Assembly: GCA_049680185.1 (NCBI GenBank)
Contig: JBAUHI010000024.1
Span: 90,350-154,349, forward strand
Direction: 5' to 3'
DNA from: CAMLHU01 sp049680185
GTDB lineage: Bacteria > Gemmatimonadota > Gemmatimonadetes > Gemmatimonadales > GWC2-71-9
Length of the DNA: 64,000 nucleotides
The position numbers and the translations under genes are program-made. Shown here piece after piece: positions 33,970-42,756 of the stretch. The notes under the pieces were generated by a model. It was not told where the DNA came from. It searched no databases and saw nothing but the letters and a program-made list of their open reading frames with translations. The stretch's first letter is position 1. The number at the start of each line of letters is the position of its first letter.

Positions 33970-34300
33970 GAGGTGCCTCGAGCAGGCGAGCCGGCCAACC
34001 GCAGCAAAGGAGCCACGTTAGGAACAACTGTGGATTGGCAGAGTTTTCCACTTGTGGAGGGTGTGAAAATGTGAATTGAACGTTTGGAAACCCATGGCCC
34101 AGAACGTACTTGACGGGTACCGATTTATCCACGTTCAGTGGATTTCGTAAGTCGTGTTTGCACAATGGGTAATAGCGTTCGGTGAATGTGGATAAGTGAG
34201 ACTGAGACACCGATCGCCCCGACTGAATAATCATGCATTCGGATAGTATAGAACTCGGCGACCGACCCGTTCAACTGAGTTTTCCTCAATTGAGATCGGT
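33955..34300. other. DnaA-box cluster, candidate replication origin (oriC)
   Basis: Perfect DnaA boxes TTATCCACA at 33960-33968 and TGTGGATAA at 34187-34195 flank an 8/9 box TTATCCACG at 34125-34133. Weaker boxes are TGTGGATTG 34029-34037, TTTTCCACT 34044-34052, TGTGAATTG 34070-34078 and GTTTGCACA near 34155. The stretch is clearly AT-richer than its surroundings and has no credible gene. An AT-rich segment with GAATAATCATGCATTC at about 34224-34239 could unwind. dnaA, dnaN or gyrB are not adjacent, so oriC is a hypothesis. Confidence 0.6.
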
Positions 34301-34339
34301 TCGACCGAGCAGTCCGCTGCACCTCCCCTACCCCGATGG

Positions 34340-34700
34340 TTGGAGGGCGGAGGGACGGATGGGCGGGAGGTCGGATGGACGGGGGGCTGTAGGATGAAGG
34401 GTGTCGGGTCGCTGCTGGCGACCTTCGCACACTGTCATCCTGGGCGGAGCGAGGGACCTTCCCCGCGGGCCGATCCTACACCGCCTGAGGGCGGCTCAGG
34501 ATGACGTGACCCGCTGAGGCGTTGGGTCGCCGCGGGCGACCCCACAGACTGTCATCCCAAGCGGAGTCAGGGACCTACCGATCCTTCACCGTCTGAAGAC
34601 GGCTCAAGGTGATGTCACTTGCTGGGCGTCGGGTTGACGCGGGCGACCTCCACAAACCGACGTCCCGAGCGGGGCAACGGACCTTCTCGGGGTCAGTAGG
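34340..34700. repeat. tandem degenerate intergenic repeats (three copies)
   Basis: Three copies of a composite unit follow one another. Each has GTCATCCNGAGCGGAGCGAG-type sequence followed by GGACCT (34433, 34552, 34660) and a palindrome of the GGGTCGCCGCGGGCGACCC type (34404, 34524, 34631). The first copy closes with the inverse CTCAGGATGACG. A G-rich run (GGGCGGAGGGACGGATGGGCGGG) leads in. Relatives occur elsewhere in the window between genes. Confidence 0.7.
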
Positions 34701-34913
34701 AAATCGGGTCGGTGGGCGAGTGGTCGGGGAGGTGCCTTACCGGAGCCGCACCGACGGTCACCCAGTTGGCTCCCGAGAGCAAGACGGCAGTGGCCACGCC
34801 TTGGGGACCGACAAAAGGGCCCCGGGGCGATGCCGGGGAAAGAGGGGTCGAGCAGGGGTCGGTCCCGGATCACCTACCAGGCATCTCGGGCTGAATGGGG
34901 CGCCGTGCCGAAG
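34700..34913. other. intergenic remainder without identified feature
   Basis: About 210 bp of G-rich sequence between the repeats and the secreted-protein stop. No gene, RNA or clear terminator was recognised; short open frames here have no credible start context. Confidence 0.4.
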
Positions 34914-35759
34914 TTACTTCCGGAACCACCAGGTGAGGGGGGCTTCGGAGCGGGTGATCGGGCCGAGCATCCGGATGGGGCTCGCGGCCATCGCCGCGAC
35001 CAGCTTCCCCTTCCCTGTCAGCCGCAAGTTGCCGGCGGCATAGTACGCGGAATCCCCGATGCCGGCGGTAAGGAGCAGCCGCACGTAGGTCTGGCCTACG
35101 CTGAGCGTATCCACCTGGCGCTCCGGGGCCATCGGGTCTCCCAGATGACCGTCCCACCCGATGATGTTCTTGTCGAACTGGACCTGATAGCGGGTGTCGG
35201 TGCTGCCATCGATCGGGGAGATGTCGAAATCGGCGGACGACACGTCATAACGGGCGGGCACCAGGCTCTGCGCCAGCGTCCCGTCGTTGGAAAAGATGGC
35301 CAGCGCGGCCCATTCCGAGGCGCCATCCACGGATCCTTTCCGATGGATCGCTGCGGCCCAATACCCCACCGCCACGGGCCGTATCTGGGCACGACGCGTG
35401 TCGTTCCTGGCGCGGACGGTACGTCCCCCGGTCATGGCCGAATCGAAGGCGAACCAGCAGAACCGGGAGGGCACCCAGTCGGCATACTGGGTCTCTGAGG
35501 CGATCTCCCGCGCCAAGGCGGGATGGATCCCCGGCGTGGTGCTCGCGGAGGTGGGTACGAAGCCGGAGGGGGCCACGTCCTCGATCATCTTGAGCGGTGC
35601 CAGGAAGTGGACGCAGGACCCGGCCCGCAGGCCATACAGAGACCAAACAAGGCCGTCGGTCGGAAGTTGGGCAGCCAGCGGCGCGGAGATCGCGACGGCG
35701 GCCGCAATGGAGGCGAGGACACGGATTGGACGCACGGGGAACCCCTTGAATGGACGCAT
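34914..35759 (-). CDS. secreted protein of unknown function
   Basis: A 281-residue protein with a signal peptide (basic start MRPFKGFPVRPIR, hydrophobic core to about 30, cleavage near PLAAQ). The mature part contains two cysteines (GSCVHF and FCWFAF) and a C-terminal beta segment ending LTWWFRK. ATG 35759 is chosen because it lies 7 bp after the DUF885 gene stop and begins a standard signal peptide; the frame stays open upstream only as overlap. No family recognised. Confidence 0.7.
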   Translation of the reverse strand: MRPFKGFPVRPIRVLASIAAAVAISAPLAAQLPTDGLVWSLYGLRAGSCVHFLAPLKMIEDVAPSGFVPTSASTTPGIHPALAREIASETQYADWVPSRFCWFAFDSAMTGGRTVRARNDTRRAQIRPVAVGYWAAAIHRKGSVDGASEWAALAIFSNDGTLAQSLVPARYDVSSADFDISPIDGSTDTRYQVQFDKNIIGWDGHLGDPMAPERQVDTLSVGQTYVRLLLTAGIGDSAYYAAGNLRLTGKGKLVAAMAASPIRMLGPITRSEAPLTWWFRK

Positions 35760-35766
35760 CGGCCGG

Positions 35767-37503
35767 TCAATGGCCTTGCGCAGTGATCCAGGACTCGATG
35801 ATGTCGTGGAGGATCGGGAGCGAGACCGAACCATTGGCCAGTACTGCGTCGTGAAATGCCTTGAGATCGAACCGCGGACCCAGGCGGGTCCGGGCCTCCG
35901 CGCGGAGGGCGAGGAGCTCGCGCTCTCCCAGCCGGTAGGCCAGCGCCTGGCCGGGGTCCGCAATGTAGCGGTCGACCTCGTTCTCGACGTCGGCGCGACT
36001 CAGTCCGGTGTTGGCGGTCAAGTACGCGATCGCAGAATCCCGGGGCCAGCCCAGCGCGTGGATCCCCGTGTCCACCACCAATCGGCAGGCACGCCACGAC
36101 CGAAAGAAGAGCATCCCCATCCGCTGCAGATCATCGGAGTAGAACCCCTGCTCATCCGCAAGGCGCTCGGCGTACAGGGCCCACCCTTCTGTGAACGCCG
36201 TGGTGCCGCCGTACCGCATGAACTCCGGGAGCGGCAGCTGCTGGGCGAGGGAGATCTGCAGATGGTGACCTGGAATGGCCTCGTGGTAGGTGAGCGCCTC
36301 GATGGTGTAGCGCGGCCGGGACCGAGGGGACGACGTGTTGACCAGGAAACGACCGGGACGGCCGCCGTCGACGGATCCGGGATAGTAGTACGCGGCGGGC
36401 GCATCGGCCGACTCGTAGGCCGGCATCGGCACCACCATGACCTGCTGCGTCGGAAGCCGGCCGAACAACGCCGGAAGGTGGGCCCGCACCCGCTCGACCG
36501 CCGCCTCGGCGGCCGCCAGCACCTCGTCCCCGGTGCGGAAGGAGAGTGACGTATCCGCCCGCATCGCCTGAAGGAGGGAATCGAGGTTCGACGTGCCAAA
36601 GCTCCCTTGGGCGAGGGCGAGCATCTCCCGTCGGGTGGCCGCCACATCGGCGAGCCCGATGGCGTGGATCGAGTCGGCACCGAGATCGAGCGTCGTCTCG
36701 TCCCGGATCCGGGCGCGGTAGCACGCAGCACCGTCGGGGTTGGCCGTGACGCCTGGCGCGGTGCGGGCGCGGGGGAGATACACCTGGCGGAGGAACTCGA
36801 GGTAGCGGCGGAACGACGGGATGATCACATCGGCCACCTCGGCCTGGACCTGGCCGGCCCAGCGGTCATCGCGATGCAGCGCATCCGACCGGGCGGCCGC
36901 CGGGAGCAGTGGATCGGAATCGATCGGCGTCGCGACGAGATGCTCGAGCTGGCCGATGACCCGACGGACGTCGACCATCGGCGCCGAGTAGCCCGCCGCC
37001 AGCCCGGCGCGGAGGTCGAGCACCTGCTGATCGATGAGGTCGCCGATCCGACGCCAGCGCGAGAGGAACAGCGCACGTTCTTCGTCGGTGTCCGTACGCT
37101 GGATGGCCGCGAGGTCAGGAAGCGTCACCTGCAGGCCCCGCTGCTGGTCCACCGACCAGAGTTCGGTGCGACAGACGCGCTGGCTCAGGTCACCGGCCAG
37201 CGACTCCTGGAGCATCCGTAGCGTGACTTGGCCCGCGGGCGAGAGACCGCTGGCGTCGACCGTGGCGGCGGCACGCTCCAGCGCCCGCAGCCTGGCGTCA
37301 TAGGCATCGAAGGCGGCCGGGGTCAGGTCGACCAGGCGTCCGTTGCGGGCGCCCGGAAACCCGTCCACGGTGGCCATCTCCGGGTACCGATCCAGCTGGG
37401 ACTGCCAATATGCCGATGCGATCGAATCTGCCCGCGCCTGCTGGGCCGGAAGCGCCGGCGCGAGGGCGGCCAATGCCGCGAAGGCGAGGACGACCCGATT
37501 CAC
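35767..37503 (-). CDS. secreted DUF885 family metallopeptidase-like protein
   Basis: A 578-residue DUF885 protein with signal peptide (VNRVVLAFAALAALAPALPAQ). The zinc motif HEAIPGHH is in TYHEAIPGHHLQISLAQQ, with the downstream glutamate in FTEGWALYAERLADE, as in gluzincin peptidases. RMGMLFFRSWRACRLVVDTG is also typical. It likely degrades peptides outside the cytoplasm. GTG 37503 overlaps the peroxiredoxin stop (GTGA), so it belongs to the ispG-led operon. Confidence 0.88.
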   Translation of the reverse strand: MNRVVLAFAALAALAPALPAQQARADSIASAYWQSQLDRYPEMATVDGFPGARNGRLVDLTPAAFDAYDARLRALERAAATVDASGLSPAGQVTLRMLQESLAGDLSQRVCRTELWSVDQQRGLQVTLPDLAAIQRTDTDEERALFLSRWRRIGDLIDQQVLDLRAGLAAGYSAPMVDVRRVIGQLEHLVATPIDSDPLLPAAARSDALHRDDRWAGQVQAEVADVIIPSFRRYLEFLRQVYLPRARTAPGVTANPDGAACYRARIRDETTLDLGADSIHAIGLADVAATRREMLALAQGSFGTSNLDSLLQAMRADTSLSFRTGDEVLAAAEAAVERVRAHLPALFGRLPTQQVMVVPMPAYESADAPAAYYYPGSVDGGRPGRFLVNTSSPRSRPRYTIEALTYHEAIPGHHLQISLAQQLPLPEFMRYGGTTAFTEGWALYAERLADEQGFYSDDLQRMGMLFFRSWRACRLVVDTGIHALGWPRDSAIAYLTANTGLSRADVENEVDRYIADPGQALAYRLGERELLALRAEARTRLGPRFDLKAFHDAVLANGSVSLPILHDIIESWITAQGH

Positions 37504-38078
37504 TTCCGGCCGGGCGGTGCGTTGGCAGCGGCCACGGCGCCCTTGAGCTCGTCGTAGCTCGCATCGGCCGCGGGATCGAAGCGGAGGTCGCGCCACCGGA
37601 CCCGGCCGTCGGGCCCGATCACATAGACGGTGTACCGCGCAAAGCCGTCAGACCGCACGCTGCCGTACAGATGCGCCACGTGGAGACCGGTGTCGGCCAG
37701 CAGGGCGAACGGGAGTGCCAGCGACTGGGCAAAGCTCACGTGCAGGGCCAGCGAATCGACCCCGATCCCGACCACCGCAGTGCTATCGCCGAAGATGTCG
37801 GCGTACCGCTCCGCGAAGGTGGTGAGCTCCTTGGTGGCGGTCGGCGTGAAGTCCCGCTGATAGAACGCCAACACCACGACCCGGCCGAGCTGCAGGCTCA
37901 GGTCGAAGGGACGATCCGACGGCCCCGACTTGCCGCCGGACTCCAGGACAAAGCCCGGAGCGTGTGCGCCTGGCTCGGGACCGCTCACCACGAATGCGGA
38001 TGGATTCTGGGCAGTGAGCGCGGCCGACTGGCAGAGCAACAGGGCGGCAAGGCCAACAGCTGGACGGAAGCGGGACAT
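37500..38078 (-). CDS. secreted peroxiredoxin-like protein lacking the catalytic cysteine
   Basis: A 192-residue AhpC/TSA-fold protein with signal peptide cleaved near ALTAQ. The strand-loop VVVLAFYQRDFTPTATKEL corresponds to the peroxiredoxin active site, usually FYPxDFTPxCTxE, but the peroxidatic cysteine is alanine. The mature protein has no cysteine at all; the only one is in the signal peptide. So it cannot be a thiol peroxidase and may be a binding or structural relative. It follows tlpA and ccdA-like genes. Confidence 0.8.
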   Translation of the reverse strand: MSRFRPAVGLAALLLCQSAALTAQNPSAFVVSGPEPGAHAPGFVLESGGKSGPSDRPFDLSLQLGRVVVLAFYQRDFTPTATKELTTFAERYADIFGDSTAVVGIGVDSLALHVSFAQSLALPFALLADTGLHVAHLYGSVRSDGFARYTVYVIGPDGRVRWRDLRFDPAADASYDELKGAVAAANAPPGRK

Positions 38079-38125
38079 CGGCGGCTCGGGAGCAGGTGGA
38101 GAACGGACTGCAGCGACCGATCGGT

Positions 38126-38629
38126 TCAATTCGCGGTGACTCGGGCCAGGGCCGTGGCCAGATCCTGATCGCCACCGCTGCCGGTGTAGGCCACGGTCCC
38201 GTGTCGGTCCACGATCACCACATAGGACGTGGTCGGCGCCAGGTACGCCCGGACGCCGACCCCATCGGAATCGTACAGCGTCCGGAACGGCGGATGATGC
38301 TCGGCCAAGTATCGACGCACCTTCGCCGGGGTCTGGTTCACCGTGACGTTGATCCCGAAGAAGGCCACCTGAGTCCCGTATTTGGCCGCGGCGGCCTCCA
38401 TCCTCGGATAGAGGGCCGTGCAGAGCTCGCACCAGGTAGCCCAGAACTCGAGGAAGACCGGACGCTTTCCGATCTCGGTGCCGAGGTCCACCGGGTGCCC
38501 ATCGAGATCGTTGATGACGACACGCGGCGCCGGCGCGCCCACGGCGATCCCTTCATCCTGCGCCAGCACTGTGCGCGAGCTGCCGGCCAGCACCAGAAGC
38601 ACCAAGGCTCTGGTCACGAATGCTCTCAT
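38126..38629 (-). CDS. TlpA-like periplasmic thioredoxin-fold reductase
   Basis: A 167-residue TlpA/ResA-like protein. Signal peptide ends near TVLAQ. Redox motif WATWCELC is in VFLEFWATWCELCTALYP, and the cis-proline region is ATTSYVVIVDRHG. It would reduce envelope disulfides (for example in cytochrome c maturation) using electrons from the CcdA-like protein encoded just upstream with an ATGA overlap. Confidence 0.88.
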   Translation of the reverse strand: MRAFVTRALVLLVLAGSSRTVLAQDEGIAVGAPAPRVVINDLDGHPVDLGTEIGKRPVFLEFWATWCELCTALYPRMEAAAAKYGTQVAFFGINVTVNQTPAKVRRYLAEHHPPFRTLYDSDGVGVRAYLAPTTSYVVIVDRHGTVAYTGSGGDQDLATALARVTAN

Positions 38630-39330
38630 AGGACGCTCCCCATCTGCACCAGATAGTACTCCGCCATTGCGAGCAATAGGACGCCGGAACCACGCTTGAC
38701 CCACACGGTCCAGCGACCGGCGCGGGGCAATGCGGCCAAGGTGCCGGCCGAGAGCCCGACCGCCACCAGGACCGCGCAGAGTCCGAGCGCAAAGACGAAG
38801 AGGTAGAGGAATCCCAGGGCGGCACTCTGGGTGACGGCCACGAATGTGAGCACTGCCCCGAACGCCGGGGCACCACACGGGGCGGCTACCAGCCCCGAGG
38901 TGGCGCCCATGGCGAACGCCCCCGATGGCGAGCCCCCGCCGATGCGCGAGGCCCACTGCACCAGCCGGGCCGGGGCGGCGACCGGGAACACGTCGAGGAG
39001 CGCGAGGGCCGCCAAGAGCAGCAGGTTCGCGATGGCGAAGTACGCCCAGGGACTGGAGCTCACCGCGCCGAAGAGCGAACCGGTCAGGCCGGCCGCCAGG
39101 CCGAGCGACGCGTACACCAAGGCGAGGCCCAGCACATACGCTGCCGTGAGGGCGACCGCACGGCCGCGCCCCTGCCCCTGCCGCGCCGCGCCGCCCAGGA
39201 CGCCGGCGGTGATCGGGATCATCGGATAGATGCAGGGGGTGAAGCTGACCAGGACGCCCGCGCCGAAGAGGGCCGGCAAGGCGGCCAGGGGACGGTCGCG
39301 CAGGAGGGTGGCGATGGTATCACCGGTCAT
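38626..39330 (-). CDS. CcdA/DsbD-type transmembrane thiol-disulfide transporter
   Basis: A 234-residue membrane protein with about six helices. The first cysteine motif is SFTPCIYPMIPITAGVLGG and the second is AAPCGAPAFG, as in the DsbD membrane domain/CcdA that passes reducing power from cytoplasmic thioredoxin to periplasmic partners. ATG 39330 overlaps the ispG stop and its own stop overlaps the tlpA-like start, giving a ccdA-tlpA pair. Confidence 0.9.
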   Translation of the reverse strand: MTGDTIATLLRDRPLAALPALFGAGVLVSFTPCIYPMIPITAGVLGGAARQGQGRGRAVALTAAYVLGLALVYASLGLAAGLTGSLFGAVSSSPWAYFAIANLLLLAALALLDVFPVAAPARLVQWASRIGGGSPSGAFAMGATSGLVAAPCGAPAFGAVLTFVAVTQSAALGFLYLFVFALGLCAVLVAVGLSAGTLAALPRAGRWTVWVKRGSGVLLLAMAEYYLVQMGSVL

Positions 39331-40559
39331 CGGGCGGCCGTCTGCCCCGCCCCGTAGCGATCGGCCACATACCCCTCGAGGAGCACGAGGAACTCCGCCA
39401 CGATCGCATCGCCCTTGAGGGTGAGCTTGAGCTTGCCGTCGACATACACCGGCGCCTTGGGATCCTCGAACGTGCCCGGCAGCGAGATGCCGATGTCGGC
39501 GTGCTTCGATTCGCCGGGTCCGTTCACCACGCACCCCATCACCGCCACCCGCAGTTCTTCGACCCCGGGGTACTCAAGCTTCCAGGCCGGCATCCGGTCC
39601 TGCAGGTAGCCCTGGATATCCTGCGCCATCGATTGGAAGTAGGTGCTGGTGGTCCGCCCGCAGCCGGGGCAACTGGTCACCTGCGGCATGAAGCTGCGCA
39701 GGCCGAGGGACTGGAGGATCTGCTGGCCGACCCGGACCTCCTCGGCGCGATCCCCGCCGGGCACCGGGGTCAGCGAGATGCGGATGGTGTCGCCGATCCC
39801 TTCCTGGAGCAGGATGGCGAGCCCGGCGGTGCTCGCCACGATCCCCTTGGCGCCGAGCCCCGCCTCGGTGAGCCCGAGGTGGAGGGGGTGGTCGGTGCGT
39901 GCGGCGAGCATCCGGTACACGTCCACCAGGTCCTGCACGCCGGACACCTTGGCGCTCAGGATGATCCGATCGTGCGCCATCCCGCGCGCCTCCGCGAACG
40001 CGGCCGAGCGTACAGCGCTCTCGACCATCGCGGTCATCGTCACGTCACGCGCGTCGCGCGGCTCGGCACGCTTCGAGTTCTCGTCCATCAACTGGGTCAG
40101 GAGAGCCTGGTCCAGCGAGCCCCAATTGACGCCGATGCGGACCGGCTTCCCGTGCGCGAGCGCCACGTCGATGATGGCGCCGAAATTGTCGTCGTGCCGC
40201 TTGCCGCCGACGTTGCCCGGATTGATGCGGTACTTGGCGAGCGCCGCGGCACAGGCGGGGTACTTGGTGAGGAGCAGGTGCCCGTTGTAGTGGAAGTCGC
40301 CGATGATCGGAACGGAGAGGCCCAGCCGGTCGAGCGCGTCGACGATCCGTGGCACCGCGTCCGCGGCGGCCTCATTGTTGACCGTGACCCGCACCAGTTC
40401 GCTTCCGGCGCGGTGGAGCGCCGCCACCTGGTCGACGGTGCCGCGGACGTCGGCGGTGTCGGTGTTGGTCATCGACTGGACGACGATCGGGTGCGCGGAG
40501 CCGACCGGCACGTCCCCAATGCGGACGGTCGGTGTCGGGCGGCGAACGGGCGTGGGCAT
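39327..40559 (-). CDS. ispG: 4-hydroxy-3-methylbut-2-enyl diphosphate synthase
   Basis: A 410-residue Fe-S enzyme of the MEP isoprenoid pathway. IVVQSMTNTDT start, RINPGNVGG, and the three [4Fe-4S] cysteines in SCPGCGRT and AVMGCVVNGPGESKHADIGI. The start lies 6 nt after TAGATT. It heads a run of six genes with minimal spacing, most of them envelope redox or secreted proteins. Confidence 0.96.
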   Translation of the reverse strand: MPTPVRRPTPTVRIGDVPVGSAHPIVVQSMTNTDTADVRGTVDQVAALHRAGSELVRVTVNNEAAADAVPRIVDALDRLGLSVPIIGDFHYNGHLLLTKYPACAAALAKYRINPGNVGGKRHDDNFGAIIDVALAHGKPVRIGVNWGSLDQALLTQLMDENSKRAEPRDARDVTMTAMVESAVRSAAFAEARGMAHDRIILSAKVSGVQDLVDVYRMLAARTDHPLHLGLTEAGLGAKGIVASTAGLAILLQEGIGDTIRISLTPVPGGDRAEEVRVGQQILQSLGLRSFMPQVTSCPGCGRTTSTYFQSMAQDIQGYLQDRMPAWKLEYPGVEELRVAVMGCVVNGPGESKHADIGISLPGTFEDPKAPVYVDGKLKLTLKGDAIVAEFLVLLEGYVADRYGAGQTAAR

Positions 40560-40565
40560 CCGGGA

Positions 40566-40571
40566 AATCTA
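40566..40571 (-). promoter_or_regulatory. -10 hexamer TAGATT for ispG (leaderless)
   Basis: TAGATT, TCCCGG, then ATG at 40559. Confidence 0.55.
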
Positions 40572-40579
40572 GCGGCGGG

Positions 40580-41578
40580 TCACGGCTGGCGGGTAGCGGG
40601 CGCCCCATCGGCCATCGCCGCCTCGGCAAAGCGACGCACGATGGCGCCAGCTGGCTCGATCGCGTGGATGCCGCGCACGCTCCGTCCGGCCTGCCAGTAC
40701 TCGATGTTGCCCTTGAGCGAGCGCTTGAGCTGCCACAGCGACTTGAGGGCGTAGATGGTCCGCATCCAGTGCTTGGTCCGCCGTCCCCGGAGCATCCAGC
40801 GCGCCAACGGGCCCGCGCGGGTCCCCGTCCGCCGAATGACCGGCGTGTCGATCACGGCGACCGGGACGCCGGTGAGTCGTTCGCTCAGGACGATGTCGGA
40901 CTCGGTGGCGGCGATGATCGCGGCCTTGTAGGCGGGGCTGGCGGTGCATTCGGTGGTCGCGATGAAACGGGTGCCGAGCTGACACCCATCGTACCCGAGG
41001 CGGAGCATCTGTACGAAATCGTGCTCATCGCCCACGCCGCCGGCGCAGACGATCGGTACCCCGAAGGGCCGGAGTTCGTCCAGCAGCGCTGCGGCGTCCC
41101 TTCCGCCGGCGTGTCCGCCCGCCTGGGAATTGACGGCGATGAGTCCATCGACGCCGCCGTCGAGCCCTTTCCGGGCCCACTTGGCCTCGGTCACGTCGTG
41201 GTAGACCACTCCGCCGACGGTGTGGACCCGTTCCGCGACCCATTTCGGATTGCCGAGGGAGGTGACGAAGAACCGGATCCCTTCCTCGAGCGCGATGTCG
41301 ATCCAGCGCTCCATCCGTTCCTGATAGGTCCGGGAGGACTGCTCGATGAGCGCGTTGAAGCCGATGGGACGGGAGGTGAGGCGTCGGATGCTGCGGAGTC
41401 CTTCCCGGAAGTCATGTCCGTGGACATAGGTGAGCGAGATCGGCTGGACCACGCCGAGCCCACCCGCCTGCGACACCGCGGCGACGAGTTCAGGGTTGCT
41501 GCACGGGTACATGGCACCGCAGAGGAGCGGCACCTCGATGCCGGCCGCGCGGGAAAGGCGCGTGTCCAATCCCGTCAT
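40580..41578 (-). CDS. nitronate monooxygenase family flavoprotein
   Basis: A 332-residue TIM-barrel FMN protein of the 2-nitropropane dioxygenase/FabK-like family. Landmarks: EVPLLCGAMYPCS start, NPKWVAERVHTVGG, NSQAGGHAGGRDAA flavin loop, PIVCAGGVGDEHD and GCQLGTRFIATTE. It oxidises alkyl nitronates in well-studied members. ATG 41578 overlaps the preceding thioesterase stop (ATGA). Confidence 0.87.
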   Translation of the reverse strand: MTGLDTRLSRAAGIEVPLLCGAMYPCSNPELVAAVSQAGGLGVVQPISLTYVHGHDFREGLRSIRRLTSRPIGFNALIEQSSRTYQERMERWIDIALEEGIRFFVTSLGNPKWVAERVHTVGGVVYHDVTEAKWARKGLDGGVDGLIAVNSQAGGHAGGRDAAALLDELRPFGVPIVCAGGVGDEHDFVQMLRLGYDGCQLGTRFIATTECTASPAYKAAIIAATESDIVLSERLTGVPVAVIDTPVIRRTGTRAGPLARWMLRGRRTKHWMRTIYALKSLWQLKRSLKGNIEYWQAGRSVRGIHAIEPAGAIVRRFAEAAMADGAPATRQP

Positions 41579-42051
41579 GCCGGTGGCGCCAGGCGCCAAC
41601 GGACACGGATCCGCGCGACGACGTCACCGGCCAGGTCGGTGATGACCGCCTCCACGACCTGATCGATCGGCTCCGTCACCACCTGCGGGGGATCGGCACG
41701 GCACTCGGCTGCCAGGGTCCCCCGGGCCTTCTTCTCGAAATCCGTCTCCAGATGGGTGACGATGCTTCGGGTGCCGGTGGGAAGTGCCGTCGTCATCGCG
41801 AGCCCGCTGGTGAGCTCGCCCAGGTTGACCAATGCCACGGCGTGGATCGAGCGCAGGTGGTTGCGGACCCGGCGGCGGTCCGACAGCGTCAGGCGGGCGT
41901 GGCCTGGCTCCAGCACCTCGACCCGGGCGCCGATGGTGCTACTGTAAGGCACGAACAGGGAAATGAGGCGCGCAAAGACCCACCGCCCACCCGGCAGTGG
42001 CGCCAAACGGCGCCAAAGCCCGAGCAGGCGGTGCGTCGGATCGGTGGCCAT
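41575..42051 (-). CDS. DUF4442 hotdog-fold thioesterase-like protein
   Basis: A 158-residue hotdog protein. RRVRNHLRSIHAVALVNLGELTSGL is the family motif (NHxxSIHA...ELTSG). It is probably an acyl-CoA or acyl-carrier thioesterase; no substrate evidence. A TAGCTT hexamer 6 nt before the ATG marks the promoter, and the gene is coupled to the nitronate monooxygenase. Confidence 0.82.
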   Translation of the reverse strand: MATDPTHRLLGLWRRLAPLPGGRWVFARLISLFVPYSSTIGARVEVLEPGHARLTLSDRRRVRNHLRSIHAVALVNLGELTSGLAMTTALPTGTRSIVTHLETDFEKKARGTLAAECRADPPQVVTEPIDQVVEAVITDLAGDVVARIRVRWRLAPPA

Positions 42052-42057
42052 TGTGGA

Positions 42058-42063
42058 AAGCTA
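42058..42063 (-). promoter_or_regulatory. -10 hexamer TAGCTT for the DUF4442 gene (leaderless)
   Basis: TAGCTT, TCCACA, then ATG at 42051. Confidence 0.55.
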
Positions 42064-42083
42064 GGCCGGCCCGGACCGAGTGG

Positions 42084-42695
42084 CTACTGACCCCGGGACC
42101 CTCCGCCACCTATGCGCTGCCGCATCTGGTCGTCGCGATCCTTCTTGGCCTGGTCGACCTCATCATCGTGCCACTGCTTCCACTTCTTGAACTCCTTCTT
42201 GGGAAGCGCCGATCTGAGGACCGACTTGACGAAGGCGTCATCGCGCTTCTTGAGATCGGGCCACGACCCCTGGATCACCGAGAATCCGCCGCGTCGCGCA
42301 CCTCCCGGTGATCCGCCGTTCCCGCTGGAGTCGGTCAGGGCCGCGGGTGCACCGTCGGCGCCCGGACGCATTCGCTGGAGCACCACCCAGATGCTGTCGC
42401 GGACGGCGCGGGTCGAATCGAGATAGGCCCGCACGGCGACGCCGTACCCCGACAGCCCGGTGGTATCCACATCGGCCGAGAGGGAGAGGGTCTGCAGGTC
42501 AGGCGGTCCCTCGGCCTCTGCTTCGGTGGGAATGTCCTGCATCGACCGTGCACCGCTCATCCCTCCACGCCGGCCTCCACCCATCCCACCCCGGCCGCCC
42601 ATCCCGCCACCCATTCCACCGCCCGGCATCTGTGCCGCCGCTGGGGCACCGACCGCAAGGAACGCGGCCAGCACCAGCCATCCACTGCGCTGCAT
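42084..42695 (-). CDS. secreted Gly/Met/Arg-rich protein of unknown function
   Basis: A 203-residue protein with signal peptide (MQRSGWLVLAAFLAVGAP, cleavage near AAAQ). Next comes a low-complexity block of GGGMGG/GGRGG repeats (about 24-45), then a helical part. The C-terminal half is rich in Lys/Asp (KKEFKKWKQWHDDEVDQAKK), resembling Spy/CpxP-like proteins that sense or shield the envelope, but I cannot confirm this. ATG 42695 starts the signal peptide; the frame continues upstream without a better start. Confidence 0.65.
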   Translation of the reverse strand: MQRSGWLVLAAFLAVGAPAAAQMPGGGMGGGMGGRGGMGGGRRGGMSGARSMQDIPTEAEAEGPPDLQTLSLSADVDTTGLSGYGVAVRAYLDSTRAVRDSIWVVLQRMRPGADGAPAALTDSSGNGGSPGGARRGGFSVIQGSWPDLKKRDDAFVKSVLRSALPKKEFKKWKQWHDDEVDQAKKDRDDQMRQRIGGGGSRGQ

Positions 42696-42756
42696 CAAGA
42701 CTCCCGGTGAGTGACGAATGGACTTACGTACTGGCAATGGAGCCCGTTGGAGATGC

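Noticed and set aside
33956..34234. 92-codon minus-strand open frame across the DnaA-box region
   Set aside because: It reads through several DnaA boxes, has unusual composition for this genome, no ribosome-binding site and no recognisable fold. The region is better explained as non-coding.
34250..34320. GGTTCGACC near 34298 as a tRNA T-arm
   Set aside because: No acceptor, D-arm or anticodon arm could be fitted around it. No tRNA was recognised in the window.
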